64,000 bases of DNA from Deltaproteobacteria bacterium (GTDB lineage Bacteria; Myxococcota_A; Polyangia; HGW-17; SLPX01). The translations under genes and the position numbers were made by a program. The notes below the pieces were generated by a model. It saw only the letters and a program-made list of their open reading frames with translations, was not told where the DNA came from and ran no database searches. The DNA lies in NCBI GenBank assembly GCA_021162935.1, contig JAGGXR010000028.1, positions 1-64,000 of the forward strand. Direction: 5' to 3'. This document shows, piece by piece, positions 17,824-26,901 of this stretch (positions are counted from its first letter, which is position 1; each line of letters starts with the position of its first letter).

Positions 17824-18501
17824 ATGACGTCGGTTTCGCAAACGCTGATGGATGAGAAGGCGATTGCACGGACGCTCCGCAGGATGGCTTCCGAGATCGT
17901 GGAACGAAACGAGGGGACGGATGACCTGTGTTTCGTTGGGATCCGGACCAGAGGTGTGGTGCTGGCCAATCGTCTCCAGGAGTTGGTCCGCCAAAAGGAA
18001 GACGTGCTGCTTCCGCTTGGGGTCGTAGACATCACGCTGTATCGCGATGATGCGATCCACGGGTTGCCCGATCCCGAGGTGGGGCCTACGCGTCTCGATT
18101 TTTCCATTCGAGACAAGAAGGTGGTGCTGGTCGACGATGTGCTCTACACGGGGCGCACGGTGCGGGCGGCGCTCGACGAGTTGATGGATTTTGGTCGGCC
18201 GAAAAAGGTGGAGCTGGCGGTGCTGGTGGATCGGGGATGGCGCGAGCTGCCCATCCAGGCGGACTACGTGGGTATTTCGCTGGATACGAAGCTCGACCAG
18301 CGGGTGCGGGTGCTGCTGACCGACCCTGACGGTCGTGAGGAAGTGGTCGTGTTGGCACTCACCGAGGAGTTGGACGGAGCAACCGAGGAGTTGGACGGAG
18401 CAACCGAGGAGTTGGACGGAGCAACCGAGGAGTTGGACGGAGCAACCGAGGAGTTGGACGGAGCAACCGAGGAGCCGAACAAGGGGGTGCGGAAGTCATG
18501 A
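17824..18501 (+). CDS. pyrR: PyrR bifunctional pyrimidine regulator / uracil phosphoribosyltransferase
   Basis: 225 residues from ATG 17824, chosen because [18 protein letters not shown] aligns with the start of Bacillus PyrR and GAGAGGAG precedes it. Core features match the family: [14 protein letters not shown], the PRPP loop [18 protein letters not shown], and [19 protein letters not shown]. In other bacteria PyrR binds pyr mRNA when UMP or UTP is high and has weak UPRTase activity. It is the first gene of a pyrR-pyrB-pyrC operon and overlaps pyrB by ATGA. The C-terminus beyond about residue 178 is an unusual acidic tail of five TEELDGA repeats not found in usual PyrR. Confidence 0.93.
   Translation: MTSVSQTLMDEKAIARTLRRMASEIVERNEGTDDLCFVGIRTRGVVLANRLQELVRQKEDVLLPLGVVDITLYRDDAIHGLPDPEVGPTRLDFSIRDKKVVLVDDVLYTGRTVRAALDELMDFGRPKKVELAVLVDRGWRELPIQADYVGISLDTKLDQRVRVLLTDPDGREEVVVLALTEELDGATEELDGATEELDGATEELDGATEELDGATEEPNKGVRKS
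18361..18474 (+). repeat. Five perfect 21-bp repeats at the end of pyrR
   Basis: ACCGAGGAGTTGGACGGAGC plus A is repeated without change at 18361-18465, then a 9-base partial copy. It encodes TEELDGA five times. Perfect codon identity indicates very recent expansion. The array ends 24 bases before the pyrB ATG. Confidence 0.97.
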
Positions 18502-19430
18502 GTTTTGGTCATCGACATTTGCTCGGTATCGAGCAACTGAGTCGGGAAGACATCCTGACGATTTTGAATTTGGCTGGCACCTTCAAGGAAATTTCCGAGC
18601 GCCGGATCAAGAAGGTGCCCACACTGCGCGGCCGCACGGTGGTGAACCTTTTCATGGAGCCATCGACAAGGACGAGGGTGTCCTTCGAAATCGCCGAGAA
18701 GCGGCTGAGCGCGGACGGGGTCAATATTTCCATCTCGACGTCGGCGGTGGTCAAGGGCGAGACGCTGCTGGACACGGCGAGGAACCTGCAGGCGATGAAT
18801 CCTGATGCGGTGGTGATTCGGCATTCGGCGGCGGGATCGCCGCACTTTTTGGCGCGCAATATTGCGGCGTCGGTGATAAACGCGGGCGATGGTTCCCACG
18901 AGCACCCCACGCAGGCACTGCTGGATTGCATGACGATCCGCGAGCACAAAAGCGAGTTCGAAGGGCTCAAGGTGGCGATCGTGGGCGACATTTCGCACAG
19001 TCGGGTGGCGCGGTCGGACATCCTGGCGCTTTCGAAGCTCGGTGCCAAGGTGGCGGTGGCAGGGCCGGCGACGATGCTCCAACCAGGGCTCGAGACGCTG
19101 GGATGCACGACACACACGCAGTTGGACAGTGCGGTGGAGGGCGCGGACGTGGTGATGATGCTTCGCATCCAAAAGGAACGGCTCGGAGGCGAGAGCCTCT
19201 TTGCGAATTCGAGGGAGTATGCCAGGACGTTCGGGTTGAATCGCAAGCGCCTGGATCTGCTCAAGCCCGATGCCATCGTGATGCATCCTGGACCCATCAA
19301 TCGAGGCGTGGAGATGCAGCCCGAGGTGGCGGACGGAAAGCAGTCGGTGATTCTGGAACAGGTGGCAAACGGAGTGGCCGTCCGCATGGCGGTGCTCTAC
19401 CTGCTTGCTGGCGAAAGTGAGGGTGCGTGA
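18498..19430 (+). CDS. pyrB: Aspartate carbamoyltransferase catalytic subunit
   Basis: 310 residues, normal length. It condenses carbamoyl phosphate and L-aspartate to N-carbamoyl-L-aspartate in pyrimidine synthesis. The carbamoyl-phosphate loop FMEPSTRTR, the mobile-loop motif [28 protein letters not shown] and MHPGPINRG are all present. The start overlaps the pyrR stop (ATGA at 18498-18501) and the stop is 1 base before the pyrC ATG, so the three are coupled. There is no pyrI regulatory subunit gene nearby. Confidence 0.97.
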   Translation: MSFGHRHLLGIEQLSREDILTILNLAGTFKEISERRIKKVPTLRGRTVVNLFMEPSTRTRVSFEIAEKRLSADGVNISISTSAVVKGETLLDTARNLQAMNPDAVVIRHSAAGSPHFLARNIAASVINAGDGSHEHPTQALLDCMTIREHKSEFEGLKVAIVGDISHSRVARSDILALSKLGAKVAVAGPATMLQPGLETLGCTTHTQLDSAVEGADVVMMLRIQKERLGGESLFANSREYARTFGLNRKRLDLLKPDAIVMHPGPINRGVEMQPEVADGKQSVILEQVANGVAVRMAVLYLLAGESEGA

Positions 19431-19431
19431 C

Positions 19432-20754
19432 ATGGATCTGCTCATTGCCAACGCGAGACTGTTCGATCCGGAGAATAACTTGGACCAAGTGGGCGACCTG
19501 CTCGTTTCCAATGGTCGCATCGCTGCGGTAGGGTCTGGGCTCGCCGCAGGAAACGGCGTGCGTCGCATCGACGCATCGGGCAAGCTGGTGCTTCCCGGGT
19601 TGATCGACCTGCACGTGCATCTGCGCGAGCCTGGCCAGGAATATAAGGAAACCATCGCCACTGGGACGGCGGCTGCTGCGGCCGGTGGATTTGTCACCGT
19701 GGCTTGCATGCCGAATACCGAGCCGCCCAATGACTGCAAGGCGGTGACGGAATTGATCCTGAATCGGGCGAAGGAGGCGAATGCGAGCCGCGTGGTACCC
19801 ATCGGGACCATGACCAAGGGGCGGGCGGGCAAGACCCTGTCCGAGATGGGCGAGATGGCCGAGTTCGGCGTCAAGGCGGTTTCGGACGATGGCGACTCGG
19901 TGGCTGATTCTGGGCTCATGCGTCACGTGCTCGAATACGCCAAGACCTTCGGGTTGGTGGCGGTTCAGCATTGCGAGGACAAGGCGCTTGCCAAGGGCGC
20001 GCCGATGCACGAGGGCATCAATTCGGCAAGGGCCGGGCTGGCGGGCCAGCCGGCGGCTGCTGAGGCATCGATCCTGGCGCGTGATCTTTTGTTGGTTGCT
20101 CTGACCGGCGCTCGGTACCACGCGGCCCATGTGTCCACGGCCGAGTCGGTGGAGCTCATTCGTGGGGCCAAGGCGAAGGGACTGCCCGTGACCGCGGAAG
20201 CCACGATCCAGCATCTGACGTTTACGGATGAGGCGTGTCTGACCTATGACACGAAGACGAAGGTGAACCCGCCGTTTCGGACCGAGGCAGACCGGGCGGC
20301 GCTGCGAGAGGCGGTCGCCGACGGCACCATCGATGCCATCGTGACGGACCATGCGCCCCACTCGCGGATCGAAAAGGATCTCGAATATGACTACGCCGCT
20401 TTCGGCATCATGGGGCTGGAAACCGCCCTGCCGTTGGGCCTAGCGCTCGTCCGAGACGGCGTGTTCGACCTTGGGACCTTGATTCGGGCCTGGACGTCTC
20501 GGCCGGCGGCTGCATTCGGCCTGGACTGGCGCGGTTTGGTCGAGGGAGCCCCCGCAGACCTGGTCGTGGTGGACGAGAAACGGACCTGGACCGTGGAGCC
20601 GAAGAACCTGCGGAGCAAGGCGTCCAACACGCCGTTGTTGGGGCAGGATGTCACGGGTCGGGCGCTGCTCACCTTGGTGGACGGTCGGCCCGTGCACGAC
20701 GAGGTCGACGGGACCGGTTCCGGTGGCCGCACGGGAACCGTGGGAGCGAACTGA
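19432..20754 (+). CDS. pyrC: Dihydroorotase (class I)
   Basis: 440 residues. It cyclises N-carbamoyl-aspartate to dihydroorotate. The metal-binding HVHLREPGQEYKET, further His in VQHCED and HAAHVSTAESVELI, and the DHAPHSRIEKD motif mark the class I type that often forms a complex with PyrB. The ATG at 19432 is chosen over upstream in-frame codons because MDLLIANARLFDPENN is the normal family start. Third gene of the pyr operon. Confidence 0.96.
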   Translation: MDLLIANARLFDPENNLDQVGDLLVSNGRIAAVGSGLAAGNGVRRIDASGKLVLPGLIDLHVHLREPGQEYKETIATGTAAAAAGGFVTVACMPNTEPPNDCKAVTELILNRAKEANASRVVPIGTMTKGRAGKTLSEMGEMAEFGVKAVSDDGDSVADSGLMRHVLEYAKTFGLVAVQHCEDKALAKGAPMHEGINSARAGLAGQPAAAEASILARDLLLVALTGARYHAAHVSTAESVELIRGAKAKGLPVTAEATIQHLTFTDEACLTYDTKTKVNPPFRTEADRAALREAVADGTIDAIVTDHAPHSRIEKDLEYDYAAFGIMGLETALPLGLALVRDGVFDLGTLIRAWTSRPAAAFGLDWRGLVEGAPADLVVVDEKRTWTVEPKNLRSKASNTPLLGQDVTGRALLTLVDGRPVHDEVDGTGSGGRTGTVGAN

Positions 20755-20759
20755 CCACC

Positions 20760-21446
20760 ATGCATCCCTCTCCAGTCGATTGCGATGCGCTTCTTGGCGC
20801 CGTGAGTCAGGTCAAGGCGTTGCTAGACGGTGTCGGCGCCTGGATGGCTGAGGCGCCCCGCAAGGAACTGGCCCATCGAGGTCGGGAGAAGTTTTTCGAG
20901 CGAACCGGTCGGGTCAATGAAGACGATCGTTCCTTCGATGCGCGGATGAATGCCTTCCTCGAATTCTTGGTGCTGGACTGGAAGCCCGCAGATGTTCGGG
21001 GCAGGACACTCATCGAACTGTTCGTCGCAGAGCAGGGGCAGCGATTGTCGAAGCGGGATCTGGACCTGCTCGCGTCTGCGTCGGCGAGTCAGCGGAGTCT
21101 GTTCGAGTTGGTGGACAAGGGCAAGCGGGGCGCCATGTTCGGAGATCTACTCTACGGAGGTCGTTGGCGGATCGCCTGTTCCGAGCAGGTGTTGGGCGTG
21201 GATGCGGGTGATGTGATCGAGGCGCGCATTGTGAGCATCGACGGGAGCCTCGCTCTCCTTCCATCTATCTACCATCATCCATCGGAGGCGGCGGTTCTGG
21301 CGCGGACCATGGTGGAGGAGGGACTCAAGCGCAAAGAATCGCCGCGGGACCTTTCCGATCGGTTGGCCAGCATGCTTCTGCGCCACGACCGGTATCCTGG
21401 GATGAACCTGCGGCAGGCCTATGGCCCGGCCGGTCACGGTCACTGA
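20760..21446 (+). CDS. Conserved-looking protein of unknown function in the pyr operon
   Basis: 228 residues, starting 5 bases after the pyrC stop, so almost surely co-transcribed with pyrRBC. Predicted soluble, mixed alpha/beta, with no signal peptide. Visible blocks are HRGREKFFERTGRVNEDD, GRTLIELFVAEQGQRLSKRD, MFGDLLYGGRWRIACSE and a His-containing C-terminus (LRHDRYPGMNLRQAYG). I do not recognise a family. Its position suggests a cytoplasmic role, but there is no motif for a nucleotide enzyme. Confidence 0.75.
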   Translation: MHPSPVDCDALLGAVSQVKALLDGVGAWMAEAPRKELAHRGREKFFERTGRVNEDDRSFDARMNAFLEFLVLDWKPADVRGRTLIELFVAEQGQRLSKRDLDLLASASASQRSLFELVDKGKRGAMFGDLLYGGRWRIACSEQVLGVDAGDVIEARIVSIDGSLALLPSIYHHPSEAAVLARTMVEEGLKRKESPRDLSDRLASMLLRHDRYPGMNLRQAYGPAGHGH

Positions 21447-21506
21447 ATCGGAAGATGCCGGTTGGTTCATGGGGACGTTTGCTTGTTGAAAACGTAGATT
21501 TCTTGA

Positions 21507-21526
21507 TCCGTGATTTTTCTCACGGA
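21507..21526. promoter_or_regulatory. Inverted repeat upstream of the FG-GAP lipoprotein gene
   Basis: TCCGTGA (21507-21513) and TCACGGA (21520-21526) are perfect complements around TTTTTC. It could be an operator or a hairpin; it lies about 165 bases before the lipoprotein start and 60 bases after the pyr operon. Confidence 0.4.
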
Positions 21527-21691
21527 GATGTGGTACAGATCGGCCAATATGGAATGGGGTGGTGCTGATCGCTGGTGCCTCGATTTGGCTGCGACCCGGA
21601 CGGTGGCTGTGTTTGGGTTTGGTGGCCTGGGATTTGGCTCCGGTCGTGAGGGTCGGTATGCTTTCGTCGTGCGGGATCAAGGAGGTCACAG

Positions 21692-23998
21692 GTGACCATG
21701 AAATTATTGGGGAGAGGCTCGTTGGGGGTGATTCGTTCGTTGGGGGTGGGCGGCGCATTGCGGCTGGTCGGCGTGGTCGTGGTGGCCTTGTCGATAGTCG
21801 GCTGTCGATTCGACCCGACCGCGACCATGACGAAGGACGCCGAATTCGGCGATGCCCGTCCGGATCACGACGGGGGATGGGACGCTGGTGATGGGCGGGT
21901 GGACGGTGGCGAGGTTTCGTCGCCCATTGGAGTGAAGGTCGTGGGACAGGCGCGTCTCAATCCGGAAGACGTGGTGAACGAGGCGACGCAGCACGCGGTG
22001 GCCATCCAGGTGACCCTACCGGATGATTCGCTTGCCACGGATCGAGTTTTTTTGCAGGTCACCGATGGGACGAATTCGGTTCATGCAACTCCCATTCCTG
22101 CGCCGGACAGAGGCGGCGCGGTGATGTTCGACCAGGATTGTTCGCCTCTGGACGACGGGCCGGTGACCCTGCGCACCTGGGTGGCCAGGGGAGGAGCGAC
22201 GTCGTCGGTCACCGAAGGCCAGGCGGTCAAGGACACGCATTTGATCCTGTCGGTGGACCCGGTTGTCACGCCTGTGGCCGAGGATCACGAGGTGGTCAGC
22301 GGCCTCGTGGGGCCGGACGTGATCGAGTTGTCGGTCCGCAACGAGACCACGGGCGCCACCTCCTTGGCGACGTTCGGGGTTCGTGGTTTGTTTTTTTCAG
22401 ACGTGCAACTTACGCCGGGCGACAACCAGATTTCGGTGACGGGTACGGACGGGGCCTGGAATACGGGAACGGTGCATGTGGATCTGAAGAACGCGCCGCT
22501 CGTGATCCGCCAAGACGCCGGATACGGGATGGTTTTCGTGGAATCGACTGGAGCGTTTCCCTCGATTTCGGCGTCGGACACGAAGTGCTCAGGCGTGGTC
22601 GCCGCGGGCCTGGCGGACGGAGACGATGTGGTGGACCTGTTCGTATCGGGCTGTGAACACCTTTACGTGAACAACGGGCAGGGTGTTTTTCCCACCAAGG
22701 TCGTGACCGCAGTCATCGTTGGGGATCGTGGCGCTGTGTGGGCCGACTTCGACAACGACGGTGACTTTGACCTTGCGGTGGCTGGATTCAATCCGGCGCC
22801 GAGCAATCCGGTCCTCCATCTGTATCGGAACACGTTCAAGGAAACAGGGAGTCTGGATCTGGTGGACGCGACCGAGGTGAGCCTGACGCCCGACAATCCG
22901 GAAGGCCTGGCCTGGATGGATCAGGATGGAGACGGCCAGGTGGACCTCTTGCTCGAAGACGGCGATGGTGTTCGGCTCCTGCACAACGAGGGGAGTGGCA
23001 ATTTCTTCGTGGACCAGTCGGCGTCTCTGGGGTTGACGAGCGTCGATATCGACAACGGCGATTGGGTGGCAGTGGCGGATTTCGACCGCGATGGCGACGT
23101 GGACGCCGTGGTCGGGGCTGCCACGGGGCGCCTCTTCATCAACCAGGGAAGCTCGTTCATCGAAGAGCATCTGTCGCTTGGGTTGAGTTTTTCGCACGGT
23201 GACGGCCGTAAGTGGGGCCTGTGCTGGGGGGACTATGACAATGACGGCGACTTCGATTTGTGGCTTCGAGACAGCGAGATGATCTTTGGACCATACAACG
23301 CGGTTTTTTCCTGGGATGCGACGAGGTTTGATTCAGTGGGAGTGGCTTTCGGAGTCGATCATCCTGCTGCGATCGACGATGCGGCCTGGGGCGACGTGAA
23401 CAACGATGGATTGCTGGATCTGGTTTGGATGATCGGGTCGCCCGGCGCGTATCAGGTGGTCGTGGCCTTGAATCAGGCGGATTCGGACGGGGATGGACAG
23501 TGGACGTTTGACGTGCAGACGCTTCCAGATACGATTCCCTGGTCCCAGGTCATCGAGACGCTGCTCCTCGAAGACGTGGATCAGGACGGAGACCTGGATC
23601 TCGTGGTTGGTCGTGTGGGCGCATCGCCCGCGGTGCTGCTCAACGGACGTAACGATGACAGCCAGGCACATGTGGATCCTCGCTACCTGCGGGTGCGCCT
23701 GTCCGGATCGGCTCCGAATCCAGGTGGCGGAAACAAGGGAGCGATTGGGGCCGTGGTGGAACTGCACGACCCGGACAGCCAGGGCAACTGTCAGATTCCC
23801 GGGGCGCTTCTGGCCACGAGGCAGGTCGACGGTGGGCGGGGAAACGGAGGCCAGGAGTCGCCGATTTTGTTCTTTGGCGGGCTGCATCTCTCTGCGACCT
23901 ACTGCGTGGTGGCCTATTTTCCAGGGCAGGCGCAGCCTGTGACAGCGCGCGTCCGGCCCAGAGCGTATCTCGATGGGGTCTTCCATCTGGACCAGTAG
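21692..23998 (+). CDS. FG-GAP/VCBS repeat lipoprotein
   Basis: 768 residues from GTG 21692 (AAGGAGG 5-6 bases upstream; ATG 21698 is also possible). The lipobox is SIVGC near residue 35, followed by an Asp/Gly-rich linker. From about 280 come FG-GAP-type calcium motifs (DFDNDGDFDLAVAG, DQDGDGQVDLLLED, DFDRDGDVDAVVG, DYDNDGDFDLWL, DVNNDGLLDLVW, DVDQDGDLDLVVG), which form a beta-propeller. The end (RYLRVRLSG, GNGGQESPILFFGG) resembles ASPIC/UnbV domains. Surface protein, probably adhesive or ligand-binding; partner unknown. Confidence 0.88.
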   Translation: MTMKLLGRGSLGVIRSLGVGGALRLVGVVVVALSIVGCRFDPTATMTKDAEFGDARPDHDGGWDAGDGRVDGGEVSSPIGVKVVGQARLNPEDVVNEATQHAVAIQVTLPDDSLATDRVFLQVTDGTNSVHATPIPAPDRGGAVMFDQDCSPLDDGPVTLRTWVARGGATSSVTEGQAVKDTHLILSVDPVVTPVAEDHEVVSGLVGPDVIELSVRNETTGATSLATFGVRGLFFSDVQLTPGDNQISVTGTDGAWNTGTVHVDLKNAPLVIRQDAGYGMVFVESTGAFPSISASDTKCSGVVAAGLADGDDVVDLFVSGCEHLYVNNGQGVFPTKVVTAVIVGDRGAVWADFDNDGDFDLAVAGFNPAPSNPVLHLYRNTFKETGSLDLVDATEVSLTPDNPEGLAWMDQDGDGQVDLLLEDGDGVRLLHNEGSGNFFVDQSASLGLTSVDIDNGDWVAVADFDRDGDVDAVVGAATGRLFINQGSSFIEEHLSLGLSFSHGDGRKWGLCWGDYDNDGDFDLWLRDSEMIFGPYNAVFSWDATRFDSVGVAFGVDHPAAIDDAAWGDVNNDGLLDLVWMIGSPGAYQVVVALNQADSDGDGQWTFDVQTLPDTIPWSQVIETLLLEDVDQDGDLDLVVGRVGASPAVLLNGRNDDSQAHVDPRYLRVRLSGSAPNPGGGNKGAIGAVVELHDPDSQGNCQIPGALLATRQVDGGRGNGGQESPILFFGGLHLSATYCVVAYFPGQAQPVTARVRPRAYLDGVFHLDQ

Positions 23999-24114
23999 GA
24001 ATGGCTTTTGGTTTCGCCAGAAGGAACGACGATTCGATGTGATGGACGAGCAACGACAGACCGCGGGACGAAAGGGGCGGGATGATACGCAATGATCAGG
24101 AAGGATGACGGAGC

Positions 24115-25134
24115 ATGACGACGATGACGACCATGAAGGCAATGGTGCTACGCGAGACCGGGCCTGCCGGGCCTGGGAGGCTCGCAATGGAAGAATTGGA
24201 CCGACCGGTGCCGGGCGGCCATGAGATCCTGATCGAGGTGCATGCCTGCGGCGTCTGCCGCACGGATCTCCACACGGTCGAAGGCGACCTCACGCTGCCC
24301 CATCTCCCCCTCATCGTGGGCCATCAGATCGTGGGTCACGTGCTCGAGATCGGGCCTCACGTGGAGCGGTTTTCCTTGGGCGATCGGGTCGGCGTGCCCT
24401 GGCTCGGTTGGACCTGCGGCGAGTGCGACTTTTGCCGCTCCGGGTTCGAAAATTTGTGCGCCAAGGCGGAATTCACCGGGCTGCATCGCAACGGCGGCTA
24501 TGCGACCCACACCAAGGCGCACGAGTCTTTTTCATATCCGATTCCGGAAGGATTTGGCGACGTGGAGGCCGCGCCGCTGCTGTGCGGAGGCATCATCGGG
24601 TATCGGGCCCTCAGGCTCACTGAGGTGTCCGTCGGTGGCAAGCTCGGCATGTACGGCTTCGGCGGATCCGCGCACGTGACCATTCAGGTGGCGCGCCACC
24701 TGGGAATGGACGTGTACGTGTTCACCCGGAGTCAGAAGCACCAGGAGTTGGCGCTCAAGCTCGGTGCACGTTGGGCGGGCGGCGCCTACGACGCGTCTCC
24801 GGTGGCCCTGGATGGCTCCATCGTCTTTGCGCCAGCCGGTCCGCTGGTGCCCAAGGCGCTCGGAGATCTGCGCCCCGGCGGCATCGTGTCTCTTGCGGGA
24901 ATCACCATGACACCGATTCCCGAGTTCGACTACGATTCGCTGCTCTACCATGAGCGTCAGGTGCGCTCCGTCGCGAACTTCACGCGGCGCGACGCCGTGG
25001 AACTGCTCCGATACGCCGTGACCATTCCCATTCGAACCGAGGTCACGACCTATCCGCTCGCCCAGGCGAACGACGCCCTGGTGGCCCTCAAGGAAAGCCG
25101 GATCCAGGGCATGGCCGTGTTGATCATGAAGTGA
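24115..25134 (+). CDS. Zinc-dependent alcohol dehydrogenase family protein
   Basis: 339 residues. Medium-chain dehydrogenase fold: catalytic zinc ligands in ACGVCRTDLH and GHQIVG, structural zinc site CGECDFCRSGFENLC, and a nucleotide-binding segment LGMYGFGGSAHVTIQVARH. The sequence resembles the adh_fam_2 subgroup (TIGR02822) rather than classical ethanol dehydrogenase. Substrate unknown. The start is the first of three close ATG codons, with AAGGA about 9 bases upstream. It ends 46 bases before the glycosylase gene. Confidence 0.9.
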   Translation: MTTMTTMKAMVLRETGPAGPGRLAMEELDRPVPGGHEILIEVHACGVCRTDLHTVEGDLTLPHLPLIVGHQIVGHVLEIGPHVERFSLGDRVGVPWLGWTCGECDFCRSGFENLCAKAEFTGLHRNGGYATHTKAHESFSYPIPEGFGDVEAAPLLCGGIIGYRALRLTEVSVGGKLGMYGFGGSAHVTIQVARHLGMDVYVFTRSQKHQELALKLGARWAGGAYDASPVALDGSIVFAPAGPLVPKALGDLRPGGIVSLAGITMTPIPEFDYDSLLYHERQVRSVANFTRRDAVELLRYAVTIPIRTEVTTYPLAQANDALVALKESRIQGMAVLIMK

Positions 25135-25180
25135 GCCGCCGTTGCATGTGGGTGGCTGGCGTCGTGGAACTCGATGTGCC

Positions 25181-25816
25181 ATGGTCCAGAAAAATGCGAA
25201 AGTGAGCGACATGGTGGATGTCACAGGTCGGCCTGAATTGGATGCAGAGTGGTTTGCCCGGGATCCCGAACGGGTGGCCGAGGACCTCGTGGGCGCCCTC
25301 ATCGTGCGTGGCGCCTGCTCGGGCATCATCGTGGAAACCGAGGCCTACAAGGACGACGAGGCGTCCCATGCGGTCACCAGGCGTCGGTCCGCCAGCGCCA
25401 TCATGGCGACCTACGGGCGACTGTACGTGTATCCTCTCCACCAGCAGGTCTGTCTCAACATGACAGCAGGTCGCGAGATGCCTGGCGCCGTGCTCATTCG
25501 CGCCATCGAACCGGTCGATGGCATTTCCATCATGACGAAGCGTCGCAAGGCGCGACTGACGAGTCTTGTCGTGGATCCGGACAGACCAAAATCTTTGGTG
25601 CTGCTCACCTCCGGACCCGGTCGCCTGTGCCAGGCGTTGGGTGTGGATCGCAGCATGAACGACAGTCCGTTGGGCCAAGCCTTGCAGGTCTTCGGCCGTC
25701 GTGGCGCCGTGCAGGTCGAACGCAGCACGAGGATCGGCATCTCCCGGGCAGTCGACCTGCCCTGGCGTTTTTTCGTGCCGGACAACCTCTTCGTCACGAA
25801 GCTGAAGAAGTCGTAG
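25181..25816 (+). CDS. 3-methyladenine DNA glycosylase, AAG/MPG type
   Basis: 211 residues from ATG 25181. It excises alkylated purines in base excision repair. Family signatures are VETEAYKDDEASHA (with the catalytic Glu), GRLYVYPLHQQVCLNM, GPGRLCQALGVDRSMN and RIGISRAVDLPWRF. The motif GRLYVYPLHQQ departs from the usual GxLYVYFIYGMxxCLN. ATG 25211 and TTG 25142 are alternative starts; none has a strong ribosome binding site. Confidence 0.9.
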   Translation: MVQKNAKVSDMVDVTGRPELDAEWFARDPERVAEDLVGALIVRGACSGIIVETEAYKDDEASHAVTRRRSASAIMATYGRLYVYPLHQQVCLNMTAGREMPGAVLIRAIEPVDGISIMTKRRKARLTSLVVDPDRPKSLVLLTSGPGRLCQALGVDRSMNDSPLGQALQVFGRRGAVQVERSTRIGISRAVDLPWRFFVPDNLFVTKLKKS

Positions 25817-25886
25817 CGCACCACCTCGTCCGGTGCATTGCAGTCGCACGGCGATGCACGAGACGTTTTGAGCCGAGTTGAGGATG

Positions 25887-26795
25887 TCAGATCCGATCCG
25901 AGTGGGGGATGTCGGATTCGTTCGGGATCAGACCTCGTGCGACGGCGTCTGTTTCCATGGCGGTACGATGGGACGGCTCCATCGAGTTCGCGATGGAGGT
26001 CACGGTATTGGCCGGCAGGAGGTGGTCGGCGTAGAGGGCCAGGGCGAGCTGATAGGCTCCCTGGACCGGGCGTACGAGTTTGCCGAATTTGGCAAATCGT
26101 TCGGGAGGCGTCTTCGCTTCGAGATGGATGTGGATCCGGGCGACCGAGCCCAGAGGCCGATCCAGACGATCGAGGAGCGCGCGAACACAGTGGCGATCGT
26201 CGCGCGGGACGCCGGCTTCTTTCATGGCGATTTCGGCCCGGCCCGGCGGCATCTCGCCCGAGAGGATGCGTGCATAAAGATAGAAGGCGAGCGCGTCCTG
26301 TTCCACGTCGTCGCCGAACAGGTACTCGACGGATCGTGGCCTGGGCTGGCGGGCCGTGAGCAGGGCACAGAGTTTGAAACCGACCTGTTCCTGGAGACGG
26401 CCTGGTCGCAACTGTGCGAGGGAGCGAATCCAGTCCTTGAAGATGATACCGTCGTACTCGACCCCGTCGAGGAGCATTTTCTTGGTGATGACGGATTTGA
26501 GTTGGGGAGGGCTGGCCGAGACGAAGTAGAGGGGGAGTCCTTCGTAGGCAGGCCCTGGGCCACGGCGTAGGCCTCGGAGCACCTGGGGCATGCCTGCGAT
26601 GGCCCTTTTGTCCACGGCGAATTCGATGGGGATACGCATCATGCCCTTTGGGCTCGAAAAGTGTGTGGACAGGTACGTCTTGTCGATGTCCCACACGAAC
26701 ACGGGACCGTCATAGCCCTGGTCGAATCGGCGTTCGTCCGTGACGCTGAGAGGATAGCATGTGCGTTGGGACCGAAATGGCAGGTGGAATGTCAT
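25887..26795 (-). CDS. HAD-like phosphatase, DUF2183/App1 type
   Basis: 302 residues. FVWDIDKTYLSTHF near residue 33 is the HAD DxDxT-like motif used by DUF2183/App1 phosphatidate-phosphatase-like proteins. LYFVSASPPQLKSVI gives the Ser/Thr motif II, Lys in IIFKDWIRS motif III, and LFGDDVEQDALAF the acidic motif IV, so the phosphatase site is complete. The substrate may be a phospholipid or phosphate ester; the neighbouring gpsA and plsB-like genes make a lipid substrate plausible but not proven. Cytoplasmic, no signal peptide. Confidence 0.78.
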   Translation of the reverse strand: MTFHLPFRSQRTCYPLSVTDERRFDQGYDGPVFVWDIDKTYLSTHFSSPKGMMRIPIEFAVDKRAIAGMPQVLRGLRRGPGPAYEGLPLYFVSASPPQLKSVITKKMLLDGVEYDGIIFKDWIRSLAQLRPGRLQEQVGFKLCALLTARQPRPRSVEYLFGDDVEQDALAFYLYARILSGEMPPGRAEIAMKEAGVPRDDRHCVRALLDRLDRPLGSVARIHIHLEAKTPPERFAKFGKLVRPVQGAYQLALALYADHLLPANTVTSIANSMEPSHRTAMETDAVARGLIPNESDIPHSDRI

Positions 26796-26816
26796 GGTTC
26801 GTTTGTGTCCTTGGTC

Positions 26817-26858
26817 TGCTGGTCGACGGCTGCTGGTCGATGGTTGCTGGTCGATGGC
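26817..26858. repeat. Three tandem 14-bp repeats before the DUF2183 gene
   Basis: Units TGCTGGTCGACGGC, TGCTGGTCGATGGT and TGCTGGTCGATGGC run in the short gap between gpsA and the DUF2183-like gene, about 20 bases upstream of the latter's start. Confidence 0.85.
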
Positions 26859-26901
26859 TCACGGACGACGACTGCGCGTCGATGCGTCATAAATTTTTGA
26901 G

